Positions 49,301-60,275 of a stretch of 64,000 nucleotides of DNA are shown piece after piece. Position numbers and translations under genes: made by a program. Source of the stretch: Pterois miles (taxonomy: Eukaryota; Chordata; Actinopteri; Perciformes; Scorpaenidae). Where the stretch lies: contig CAMQGK010000001.1 of NCBI GenBank assembly GCA_947000775.1, forward strand, positions 4,528,001 to 4,592,000, in the 5' to 3' direction. Position 1 is the stretch's first letter. Every line of letters begins with the position of its first letter. The notes under the pieces are model-generated. The model was not told the DNA's origin. It was given only the letters and a program-made list of their open reading frames with translations, and made no database searches.

Positions 49301-49381
49301 GACTCAGCCTGGTGGAGGACTACCCGTACGAACCGGAGGAGAGGGGCTCTGACTACGTGCGCCTGGCCTCCATTGCTGCAG
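49301..49381 (+). CDS. gfra4: GDNF family receptor alpha-4-like, linker exon between D1 and D2
   Basis: This short exon of 81 bp joins the D1 exon to the D2 exon. The acceptor is CTCTGTTTTGGCAG and the donor is GCAG|GTGAGT. It is phase 1-1, so 27 codons fit exactly and the frame runs on into the next exon. The translation includes the family signature YPYEPEERGSDYVRLASIAA; the PYEP motif is shared by all GFR-alpha proteins, and the YVRLASI stretch is GFRA4-like, where GFRA1 and GFRA2 carry a SRLSDIFR-type sequence. It has no cysteine, as expected for the inter-domain linker. The exon is easily missed because it is short and lies 3.5 kb from one neighbour and 12.8 kb from the other. Confidence 0.9.
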
Positions 49382-50489
49382 GTGAGTGGGCGAGTGATTC
49401 TCCGCTCCTGTGAAAACATCTATTTTTCACAACAAAAAACTTAAGTGGGACCTGACCAAAGTTCTGCATGTCAAAGAAAGCAAATCGAGATGTTATCCTG
49501 CGTCGCTTTGACAGAGTAGACAGAGGTATATGCAGGTGGGTTTGCAAAGTGTTTGATGAGTAACAACCCACACTTTGCTTCTGTCTTGCCTCTGAGCCTG
49601 TGGGCAAGCCGCAGGGCTGGTATGTGCTGCTGTTAGCCTCCGAGGCACAGATTAATTACCTATTTACTTTAATGCATCTGGAAGCAGCAAAACTGGAGGG
49701 GGAGAAAGAAAGAGAGAGAGTCAGAGAGTGTGAAGAACAGAAAGAAACCAGAAGAGGCACGGTAAGAAGTGAGAGGGAGAAAGAGATGGAGGCAGTAGAG
49801 AAAAGAAAATGGAAGACAGACAGAGCTGGTTTGTTTACTCAAACAACACTTTTTTTTCCTGTTGGAGGTTTGGAAAACAGAGGCTGCACACAAATGATGA
49901 GTTACTTTTTGTTTTTCACTGGAGAGGACATAAAGTCAAGTGTTTTGTTTTCTCCGACAGCAATTATACTCTGGATGAGTGAAGCTGAGATGGAGAGCCG
50001 GCGAAAACTTAAATAATGACTTAAAAGTGATTAGTGTGGAAGGCATTCATGCATAATGATAAATGTCCTACACTCACAAAAAAAGTTTAAACAAGTGGAT
50101 AATGACAGCTCAAAGGGAGGACACGGTGTAATTTAAACATTTAAATACAGTGTGTTTCCAACATAAAGCAGCTCAGCCAGTCTTTGAGGATTTCTAAAAA
50201 TAAACTGATCGTACAAGCAGTGTTTTTCATGCCGTTTGATGCAGGCAGCCTAATAGAGCAGGCCAGAGTGAGCTCTAAAGCAATGCAAGAAGTAGGCGTA
50301 CGATTGAACGCAAGCTCCTCCGCCGAGCTATCGCTACGCCTCTGCGTCGTATCCTACAAAACAGTCCCAGGTGGCAGATGTTTGACAGTGGAGCATCATC
50401 CAACTGTCTGCGTAGGACTGTGGACTGATCGGCCACAAGGGGTACATAAAGTTTGGAAAAGTCTACTGTCAGCAGAGTGGCACTTTTTC

Positions 50490-50789
50490 GGGGCGGCTGT
50501 GGCTCAGAGCGTAGAACAGGTTGTCCACCAACAGAAGGTTTGATCCCCGGCTGCTCCGGTCACATGTCGATGTGTCCTTGAGCAAGACACTTAACCCCAC
50601 TTAACCCCATAGCCATCGTGTGAATGAGAAGAATGAGTATTTAGATTAGATACTGATGGGCAAAGTTAGCACCTTAGCAGCCTCTGCCATCAGTGTATGA
50701 ATGTGTGTGTGAATGGGTGAATGCTGTAGTGTAAAGCACTTAGAGTGTTCAGAAGACTAGGAAAGCGCTATATAAATGCAAGTCCATTA
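50490..50789 (+). mobile_element. tRNA-derived SINE (family S3)
   Basis: The head GGGCGGCTGTGGCTCAGAGC is tRNA-like with a B-box-like GGTTTGATCCCC, followed by GTCCTTGAGCAAGACACTTA and the 3' tail AGCGCTATATAAATGCAAGT typical of a widespread teleost SINE. It appears almost full length. Confidence 0.8.
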
Positions 50790-52789
50790 TACAAACAAAG
50801 AGCAAATTCTAACGTTACGTTATACATTATATTACGTTATAATGTTAAATACGAGTAAGTTAAACTGATAATCCAGACTAAAACAGTTGAAGCTTCCAAA
50901 TGCAGGAAGAAATTGCCGGTGTGAATATGTAAATTAACAGACTTATTAATTTAACAGAACACTCAAAAGTCAGATATAGTCATTTAGATGGGGCAGCGAT
51001 AAATAAATCGTTTCCAAAATAGACTGGCTAAGTAGATTACACATCATTATATCCTCTAGTAATGTCATGTATGACTATTTCAGCCTTCTTTGACCTGCGT
51101 CCCTGACTTCGGCGGTGTAAAATGGGCTTGAGGGCTTCAAAGCAGTTAACACCTACAGCATCCATCCAGCTGTCCTCCCTGCATTTGTCATATTAAACTG
51201 TGTTGTTCGTAGCCTGAATTATTCCAAAAGGTCATGGTTAACCTGGTAATGAAGTCATATTTTTCACCAGTTCATTCCTCATTAATAATGGTTTATTATA
51301 TGTTGATGTAAAGTGTTCCAGCAGGAGACGGACCTGTGTTATCCCTCTTTCACACATGGGTGAAGGAGGCTGACACTGAAAGGCGTTTTTAAAAATGCAC
51401 AGGGCATCATTTAGTCCATCTCTGGAACACTGTAGTTTAACCACGTCGCTAACATCCGCCGCTGTCGCACCATAAATACGGAGTCTAGTGAAGTACAGTC
51501 AGATTCTCTTAACGCCTCGGTTGTCTTTTCCTAAGTCCTCCTGAATCCTCTTCACATCTGTCTTTGACCTTATGACATTGTCCATCGAGGTCAAGGAAAA
51601 GTGGTTAGGAAAAGACGTTGGGACGTCATTTTTTGACTTTTTGCCTTGGTCAGAAAAATTCTACAGAGACATCGGGGAATTTGAGTGTGGAGTTTTGAAA
51701 TGGAAAATGTGCAGGTATATAATAATGTATAAGGACACCTATGCAAACATAAGTGCATGGTGAGGTTAAAAATCTAAATTATACTTTGATATTGGAGATA
51801 TTAATAATTTGCTAATTAAATCCACTGTATTTTTTATACTGCTGGGGTATTTTGATTAATAATACTGAAGTGCTCAGGGCTGAAACTCACTGTTTATTTT
51901 TATCAAAACTAGACAAGCAGTGATGTTTATTATATGGGATCATGGGTATTATCCTGATATTAATGTTGCACAAGGTAGTTTTGTATGTTGGCAGCTCCTA
52001 ATGGCAATGAGGGATCAGTGTCAAATACAAATTTTATGACTTCAAAGCTGAGGTAATGCCGCTGACATTAGCAAACCGCACGTTCTTCTTTTATACCACA
52101 GGGACAAGAAAGGCAAATGATTTAACAGTGCAACAAGGCCAGCTCAGGAGACAGTTTGCATAATAGCCCTAAAGGTAAATTCAGGTTATGTTCAAGTGGA
52201 GAAACAGTTCTGTTTCTCTACTCACCAGTGTTATAGCGGAGATCAGGAGGCATGCAAACTCTACTAAACACAGCTTTACAGTAGAGTCAATTAAACTTTA
52301 AGGCACATGTCTAAAATGTTAGATTTGCCCACATCGCCACCAAGCGCTGCCAAAGTTCAAATGATTTCAACTTTGACCACGTTGCCGCTGACATTGCAAC
52401 CAATGAGAAAACAGCTGCAACTGTTATTGCTGCCTGGAAAAAAAAAATTAATCACAGTCAAAACATTTCCAGCACCGTAAATCCCTCACAGTAACATCAC
52501 TGCTCGATTTCTCTGTCAGTTAGGCTCACTGAGTGTTTTCCTTCCTGGTGGAAGCAGGATTTGTTTTGTTTTATTTCGTTCTGATTTCCTCGTTTATTAT
52601 TAGAGTTAGTTATTATTGTTGTTGTTGGCATGATTTTCTTTTTGAAGTTGAGACAGTTCTGTGTTGGAAAGGGGGGATCTCGGTATGCTGGGTAGGTGTC
52701 AGGGGAATCAAGGGTTTTGGCGAGACGTATTGTTCAGCGTTCATGTATGCTATATTGGTGCCCTCAAATGGGGTAATTTTTACCACGTT

Positions 52790-52983
52790 CACGAGAAGAG
52801 TCCATGTGGCCAGAGTGTGTAGGCAGTTCCTGGATGTCGAAGACACTGATGCCATTGACTGGCCTCATGTTCCCCTGACCTAAATCCAACTGAGCACCTA
52901 TGGGACGTTACGTATCGACGCATCCGACGCCACCAAGTACTGCCACAGACTGTCCAGGAGATCAGTAAATGCCCTGATCCCTG
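52790..52983 (+). pseudogene. Tc1/mariner transposase C-terminal remnant, frameshifted
   Basis: One frame reads RRVHVARVCRQFLDVED, then DWP, as in Tc1-like DDE transposases before the third acidic residue. A one-base shift near 52868-52875 moves into another frame that reads SPDLNPTEHLWD, the conserved motif with the last catalytic acid, followed by RRIRRHQVLPQTVQE. The frame stops at 52983. The N-terminal helix-turn-helix and the first aspartates are not recognisable nearby. This is a dead fragment. Confidence 0.8.
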
Positions 52984-53897
52984 ATAAATTAATTATTTTC
53001 TATCACATAAGTAATTAAATTCATGCAAGCCAATAGTAGCCTGGATTACTGACACCAGGTTAGTCTTCCAGAAAAACCCCATGTGCGGAAGGAGGAAGGA
53101 GATACTGCAGCATGTCTACACGACCAAGATTGTCTGATTTATCTTAGGAGACGAGTGAAGGAGCAAGTAGTCCACAAACCAAGAGATTTGTTGTTAAGAT
53201 ATATTGATCCCAGGAGTGCTAGTAAGGATGATGGCATGGCTGCAAGTCAAGTCACGTTACCACCGAACCAAGAGACCGCTAGTGTTAGTGCCACTCGCAC
53301 ATGTATTGCTGGTGCTAGTGTTCAGATGCCAGCTGTGAAAAGGTAAGCTTTATTTGTTCTCCAGAGAGTGTGTTTGAGTGTTTGACCCACGTGAGATAGT
53401 GGTCTATAGCAGAAATTTGCTCTGGTATTTTTTTTTTTTTTGAGGAGCTGAAATTTATTTTGGAAATAGATTTACATGATGCTGTTATGACTCTGCTGTA
53501 AAGAATGTGGAACCAGGTTATCGGAGTTATTTTATGGATCTGTTTGGTGCGTTATTTGTATATAGCTGGTAGGATTGAATTTATTTTCATTGTCGCCAAT
53601 TTTCTTGATTAATTAATTAGTTGTTTGGTCTATAAAATGGTGAAAAATGTCTATCCGTGTTTCCCAGAGCCCAAGACGACGTCCACAAATGTCTTGTTTT
53701 GTCCACAACTCAAAGATGTTCAGCTTAGTGTCATAGAGGAGTAAAGAAACTGGAAAATATTCACATTTAAGAAGCTTTTTCTTAAAAAATTATTCAAACT
53801 CGACTCAATTATCAAAATAGTTGGAGATTAATTAAAGGTTTTGAAAACGAATCTATTAATTGCTGCTCTAATGGATCAGTAAAATCCCTGCATACTA

Positions 53898-54240
53898 AAG
53901 AAGATATTCCTTTATTCGTCCCACAATGGGGAAATTCAATTTTTACACTCTGTTGTTTTTACTTATACACGGTACATGCAGACCCGAGACACACACATGC
54001 ACAAACAGGACCCATATACATGCAACAATGGAGAGATGTCAGAGTGATGGGGCTGCTCCTGACAAGCGCCCCGAGCAGTTGGGGGTTTGGTGCCTTGCTC
54101 AGGGGCACCTCGGCAGTGCCCAAGAGGTAAACTGGCACCTCTCCAGCTACCAGTTCACACTCAGTTCTTGGTCCATGTCGGGACTTGAACCGGTGACCCT
54201 CCGGTTCCCAAGCCAACTCCCTACAGACTGAGCTACTGCC
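53898..54240 (-). mobile_element. tRNA-derived SINE (family S1) next to tRNA-Lys
   Basis: Full body and tail of the S1 family; the first bases of the head (GGGGGC) are missing and its sequence runs into the terminator region of the tRNA-Lys gene. Both are on the minus strand, so the SINE lies directly downstream of the tRNA gene. Confidence 0.85.
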
Positions 54241-54241
54241 C

Positions 54242-54247
54242 AAAAGA
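54242..54247 (-). terminator. Pol III T-run terminator of tRNA-Lys
   Basis: On the minus strand the tRNA is followed by ATAGTCTTTTGG. The T4 run is the usual vertebrate Pol III stop signal at a normal distance from the tRNA 3' end. Confidence 0.75.
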
Positions 54248-54251
54248 CTAT

Positions 54252-54324
54252 CGCCCGAACAGGGACTTGAACCCTGGACCCTCAGATTAAAAGTCTGATG
54301 CTCTACCGACTGAGCTATCCGGGC
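54252..54324 (-). tRNA. tRNA-Lys (anticodon UUU)
   Basis: This 73-nt sequence folds as a complete tRNA on the minus strand. The acceptor stem GCCCGGA pairs with TTCGGGC with one G-U pair, and the discriminator is G. The A box is TAGCTCAGTCGG and the B box is GGTTCAAGTCC. The anticodon stem TCAGA/TCTGA encloses loop CTTTTAA, giving anticodon TTT (plus-strand bases 54289-54291). From memory it matches the vertebrate cytosolic tRNA-Lys-TTT along its whole length. On the minus strand it is followed within about 10 bases by a TTTT run, a Pol III terminator. No intron is present. It lies antisense inside gfra4 intron 3, and a tRNA-derived SINE begins 11 bp downstream. The intact stems argue against a pseudogene. 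Confidence 0.95.
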
Positions 54325-55952
54325 TCTACTAATACTCGGGCATAGTATCCGGGCATACTACTAATAATTACTACTAATAATAATATTGTTGACGTGAGCA
54401 CACTAGCGTTGCTATTTGTATTCAGTGTACTGGTATATTGTCGTTTGTGTGTTGTTGCTGGTTTTACTCTATTTATATGGCATAATGTCACTGGCCTTGG
54501 TGCTGGCAGGTCTACGATACGTTGTGTAACCCACATAATAAAATGGGCTACATTAAAAAAGAAAGAAAAACAGTCAAATTATGAATTACTGCGCTTCTGC
54601 AATGTTACGCAAACAAAACATACCAAGCTAGTGCGAAGTGTCAGTTAATCGTTACTATCCAATGAATACAAGGGAACAGTTGTGAACGTGTTATCTCAGC
54701 CAACCAGCAGCTCGCTGTGGCCACTAGTCCCTCCTACATACTTCCGGTTAGGTAGCAGGTGTGTGTGTCTCAGCAAATGAGTTTAGCAGAGAGTCGCTGA
54801 GCATATCAGTGCGTATTGGCATGAAAGCTAACGGAGTAAGGGGGAGAAACAGAACACAACTAGGAGATATAAATAAAACGGATTTTACCGGAGACTATCA
54901 AAACGTCAGTCGTCGCTAGTTGAAGGTAAATACAAGTGAGTTAGTTAACTCGGTTGCTGTTGTTTTGCTACTAATTAGCCGACTGCTCGCGCTAGCTAGC
55001 TTGGACGTGCGGACATCTCCGTGACTTTCCTTGGACAACTTCTCCTCGTTTACTGCTTCAAAAAGCAAGGTAATACCAACGAATTTCATTTCGTAATTTA
55101 TCTGATGTGATTTGAACGGCAAGTAACAGGCACTGAAGTTACATTGGTCATCCTGTAATGTGTGTGTAGACGCATCGTGGTTGTGTGTACTCTGCACGCC
55201 GCCATTGCCTCGTCCATCCGTCGCAGTACAGAAATCAGCGAGCAAGATCATTTCAGTTTATTGATCAATTATGGAGTCATTGTTGTGAAGTATTGAGTGT
55301 ATACACGCTGTTTATTTACAAGTTTATTCCATGAATGGAAGTCATGTTATATTGCACTCTGTGCAACTTTTTGCTGATTTCTGTAGCAGCTAAATTGTTT
55401 TGATCTACAGCAGGGGTCAAACTCAAATACACAATACTACAACTGTGCATGTTTTCCCCTCTCGCTCCCTCTTTCTCTACATATACATACAGTATATGAT
55501 GAAGGTTTTCATATAGAAACAAACTAAGTTTTTTCTTAAACATTCAATCTGGAACAAGCAAAGTTTAATATTATATTTAATATATATTTATATAGCATGA
55601 GAAATCAGTTTTCAAATGAAATATTTATCAGTGGCATTTGTTTCTTATTTTTATTTAAGTGAATATAATAGTAGATTTCTTATGCCTCGCTCTATCTGTA
55701 ACCTTTCAAGTTAATTTTCAATGGAAACCTTTTTTCACAGGCCAACAACAAAACAACCACAAAACAATAATTTCCTTCGATGAAAATCCAACCATTTAAC
55801 TAATAACAGTCCTGCCTTGGAGCAGCAGAAAAAAATGTGCATAAAGAAAAGATTCATTCAAGCTCCATTTGTTGCACTCTGATTTACTCTGATGCACATT
55901 ATATTCTTTCATTACAGCCACGTTGACTCCATACACCAGACAGACAGGTCTG

Positions 55953-56268
55953 AGGTCCGTTTCACAAAGCAGGTTTAGTGAAAACTCTGAGTCTGTTAAC
56001 CTTGAAATGACGGAAACTCTGAGTTTTCTGTTTCAGAAAGGGAGGTAACTCAAACTAGAGAAAGAGGGGTAACTCTAGCCCGTTTCAGAGAGAGGTAACT
56101 TAAGCTCTCGGTCAGTTACCGTAGTAACAGACTTTATGAACCTAACCTGGTCGGGACCAGGTTTTTCTCAATGAACCTCAAGTTTTTCTCTGTCTCTGCC
56201 CTCTTTAAGAGCCACAGACACCATTTGATTTCCTCATTCAGCCAACACGCAAGTTTTGCCGTAGGTCT

Positions 56269-56299
<31 letters not shown>

Positions 56300-56340
56300 T
56301 CATTGAAAAATCAGAATCTGTATATTAGAAGTCCATTAGG
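55953..56340 (+). mobile_element. PIF/Harbinger element, 5' terminal region
   Basis: The stretch begins GGTCCGTTTCACAAAGCAGG and continues with repeated AACTCTGAGT and GTTTCAGA motifs, which I recognise from the ends of fish Harbinger elements. It leads directly into a Harbinger-like N-terminal coding remnant. A poly-A tract lies at 56276-56300. The right-hand end was not found, so the copy is probably truncated. Confidence 0.6.
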
Positions 56341-56372
56341 CAGAGTAGGTGGTAACCCACTTTTTTCACGAC

Positions 56373-56639
56373 ATGGCGTGTTCTTTTGATGACGATCCCA
56401 TTGATGAAGGTGTGGCATTACTACGCAGAGAATTGAGTATTCATCAGGAGATGGCTATCAGACCACACATAGATGTTTTGTCATTTCCAGACAATTATTT
56501 TTTTGAGCGGTACCATTTCACATCAGACCATCATCTACATACACAACCTCATTGTTGCGGCATAATTGCATGCAGCAGAATTGCATGTGCCTGTCCTTAT
56601 GAGCAGGTAGCTACTGTGTGTTTAAAATATAAATTTTGA
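56373..56639 (+). pseudogene. PIF/Harbinger transposase N-terminal fragment
   Basis: From the ATG at 56373 the frame reads MACSFDDDPIDEGVALL, then RPHIDVLSFPDNYFFERYHF. This resembles the N-terminus of fish HARBI1-like Harbinger transposases, where an FPDDYLFERYRF-type motif is conserved. The match ends after about 55 residues; the remaining frame to the stop is unrelated. The DDE domain is missing, so it is a relic. Confidence 0.65.
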
Positions 56640-57115
56640 ATGTGGGCCAAAATCCACAACAGCACGTACTGATATAACAACCTCTCCTGTACATCCAGTC
56701 TTAGCAGTTCCTCTCTGGCTTCTCTCATTGTCACAGAGGTTTTCACATCTCAGCCTGCGATTTTCAAACCCACCGTGAATCTCAGCAGTACATTGTGAAG
56801 GTGATATCAGCTCGGCACCATTCATGTCTCCCACAAAATTATCATGCATGCTGTAACATTCACACTTGTCCCCCCTTAACCAATCTATTATGTCATTGCT
56901 GTAAACAATCGCAGTGTCGCTCTTCTCACGGGGGGGGGGGGGGGGGGTACATCCTACACACTGGTCCTTTAATGAATCATAAGACTTTGAACTTTTACTT
57001 TCCTTTGTGACAGTCTCATGACCTGTGAGGTCAACCACTGATCTTCTACTGTTATTCTGCTTTTTGAAAAAATTCCAGCCCTTGTTATTTTTTATTCCAT
57101 TGCAAGCATCTACTT

Positions 57116-57859
57116 CAGGGGTTAAACATACAGCCTGACGGGCAGAATCGGCCCATTTAAGGGTCTAAATTGGCCCACTTTGCAAATCTGCAAGACTGAA
57201 AATTGTAGAGAAATAATTAATTACAATTTTTCAATAAAATGCACAGCTTTTCCGTTTTCTTTACTGTGAGTTGGCTGTCCTAATGAGAATAGCAGGCCCT
57301 ATGTTGGATATATGATTATACATCCCACATGCTTATGTACAGGTTACATGACACAACACTGTCTAGTGTAGGCTGTTAGTCATGCAGTACCCACCGGTGG
57401 TAAATGTAGACACAGTGTCAGGTTTATCCAAGAAAAATGGATCAGTTCCTGTTTGTACTCTGAGGTAAATGGGAAGTCACTTGGTGTGTTCACAGCACCT
57501 TTCAGTGCTCAATGATTATAATATTCAGCACCACTTTCAGACTCATTGTAATGAAAAAAAAACAAAACAAAAAGTTGCAAGGACAACTGAGAACAGAGAA
57601 GATAAATGAATTATTGTCTTTTTTAGTCGAAGTCAAGAAATCAGCGAGACATCTCAGGCTGTTCATTGTGTAATTTGTGAATGGGTTGTTCATTAATTGA
57701 GTGTTTTCAGAGTGTACTATTTTACACTAAAAGAAAGGGAAAGATTTGCATGTGTTGCTAATTATATTATTATTATGCAATGGTTTTACTGGTCTGACTC
57801 ACTGAAGATCAAATTGGTATGTATGTGGTCCTTAAACTAAAATGAGTTAGACACCCCTG
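57116..57859. mobile_element. hAT-like non-autonomous transposon
   Basis: The left end reads CAGGGGTTAAACATACAGCC; the right end in complement reads CAGGGGTGTCTAACTCATTT, the usual vertebrate hAT terminus. The flanking octamers ATCTACTT and ATGCACTT agree at six of eight bases, fitting an aged 8-bp target duplication. No transposase frame is visible in 744 bp. Confidence 0.65.
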
Positions 57860-59398
57860 ATGCACTTCCATTCATATTCACAGCTAAACAGTATGTTTGC
57901 CAGATTGATGCATGATTGAGATTCTTGACATCTGTTGTTGTTAATTAAATTAATTATAGACAAGCAGCTTGCAGCAATCACACACATTTCCTCCAGAAAA
58001 TGTTCATTCTAGTCTTTTATGTGCTTGTTTAGCATAATTAAGTGAGACTGTCCTCACCTGTATGTGTGAGACTGTATGGACAAATGTATACCAAAATAAC
58101 CAAACGATTCCAATTGAGTGGACATGCTCGATAACACGTCGTTGTGACCTGCTTGTTAAAATGACACCACTTGCTGTAAGGCTGCTTTGAATTACAGCAG
58201 CACCAGACCCGCGCTGTACAGCCTCCTCGTAAATTTCACTACAGCAACTCCATGGGAGGTCAAAGTTGACATCCATGCCACGCATTGAGACAAGTCGACT
58301 GCCAAAACAACAAAGACGTGATTAATGGGTGTTTTTCCGCCCTTATAGCATCTCTCCCTCAAACAGAGTAATGACCCTTTTCAAAGACGCAAGCCGGAGC
58401 CACGGCTCATCATATTTTGAGGAGTATTCAGACAACAGAGTACTTCACCCTTTACCAATTCATCAGTTAACTAAAGCGAAGTTAGTGTTTTAAGAAAACA
58501 CCTCTGTTTAAACGCATTACATGTTCTGCACCAAGAGAGATGCCTTTTAATGCGTCATTGGTCTCTGAGAGAGTCAGAAATTGTTTTTCCTTACTGGGAT
58601 TTTCTCCTTCATGCACCTTGGTTGTAAGACAAAATACCAACAGTTTTGTTTTCTTTCTCTAACGCAACAGGTTGGTCTTGTAAAGCAATAAGGAAGCCAG
58701 GATCCGATATGATATAATGAGGGTGAAGTGTGAAGCTGTAATTTGAGACCGTTTACATCCAGTTTCGGTGAACAAAGACTCTAAAAGGAAGTCTGTCTTG
58801 TGAATGTAGCCTTGAAAAGTGGCTCTGGAGGGTTTCTTGCTTGCTCTTTAAATGAAGGATGACTGCTGTATTCAGCTACAGCACTACAGTACAGTGTCAT
58901 GCCAAAAAGAAAAGGTATTCTGTAGCATAATGCGCTCCTTGACTGTTGACCAGTGTGTCCATTATGTTCTAAACAATCATCACTTTGGCAATAAATTGCT
59001 AAAAACTCTACTGAGGCTAATGGAAAAGGCGATCATGGACACTGAGGTTGTAAAGTGTTTGGAAGATGCTAAACATATTGTGATGGGCTGAGCGTTTCTC
59101 TCAGAACGCAGCAAGTCAAAGTTTCCAGTTCAACAAGGAGCTTTATGTGCTTCAGGGATGAGCGTCGCCACAGCAACACTCAAGGTCCAAACATATTCTG
59201 ACTGAAAAAACTCAGATTAACTGTAGGAACAAAATGTTCAACACAATACTAATTGACTTTTCTAGGTGCATGCTGGGAGGCTTTCAGCTACACCACTACA
59301 TGGTGTAAAATAAAGCAAGAACGGTGTTGTTTTTCGGTGTTTGTGTTGTGATGTTTGTGGCGGGGTTTTTTTAATGTATGTTAAGTAATTTACATACT

Positions 59399-60275
59399 AG
59401 GGATGTTAATAATTAACCGCTTAACTGTTAACTGACATTAAGCATTTTAATATTAATAAATGATTAAAAAGCTGAGTAAAACTCAGAGGAGGAGCTCATC
59501 ACTTATAAAAGAGAAAAGCTGATCCACCTAAAGACAGCTTGAGCTGACGTTGCAAGATGCAGGAGGTTCGGTCCGGTCTTGAGCGGAGCACAGAGCAGCG
59601 GCGATGTAGCCTCGTTATGACCGACAAATAAACTGTACACACACTGTCTGCTACAGCTACGTTCACAGCTACAACGCCACCAACAAACCCACACTTGCAA
59701 AAGTATGTGTGTGGCTACAGGGGGTGCAAACCTCCTGCAGAGCTACATCTGCTAACATAACCGTGGCTGCTGCAGTAACTCTCCTGACGATGAACTGGAG
59801 ACAGTGAACGCTGCACCGTGGTTGCTACAGTAACTCTCCTGACGGTGAACTGGAGACAGTGACCGCAGCACCGTGGCTGCTACAGTAACTCTCCTGACGA
59901 TGAACTGGAGACAGTGAACGCAGCACCGTGGCTGCTATAGTAACTCTCTTGATGGTGAACTGGAGACAGTGAACGCTGCACCGTGGTTGCTACAGTAACT
60001 CTCCTGACGGTAAACTGGAGACAGTGAACACAGCACCGTGGCTGCTACAGTAACTCTCCTGACGGTAAACTGGAGACAGTGAACACAGCACCGTGGCTGC
60101 TACAGTAACTCTCCTGACCATGAACTGGAAACAGTGAACGCAGCACCGTGGCTGCTATAGTAACTCTCTTGATGGTGAACTGGAGACTCTATTGTCTGTT
60201 GTGCTCATATACGGCAGCTGGTGCACCGCTGCATGAGACACACGAATCTTGTTGGTTAATAATCTGTTATTGAGG
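59399..60275 (+). mobile_element. Minisatellite-bearing transposon, copy 3
   Basis: It starts TAGGGATGTTAATAATTAAC and follows the left arm of copy 1 through AACTCAGAGGAGGAGCTCAT and GCTACAGCTACGTTCACAGC to the array. After the array, the segment with TATTGTCTGTTGTGCTCATA and GAATCTTGTTGGTTAAT is shared with the same position in copy 1. Confidence 0.75.
59760..60187 (+). repeat. 55-bp minisatellite array, about 8 copies
   Basis: Same 55-bp unit and orientation as 16280-16910, with GGAGACAGTGAAC replacing GGGGACAGTGAAC in most units. The array sits inside transposon copy 3. Confidence 0.93.

Noticed and set aside
49600..50016. A 138-codon plus-strand frame rich in Glu, Lys and Arg
   Set aside because: It is encoded by purine-rich GAGA-type repeats right after the linker exon; no family match.
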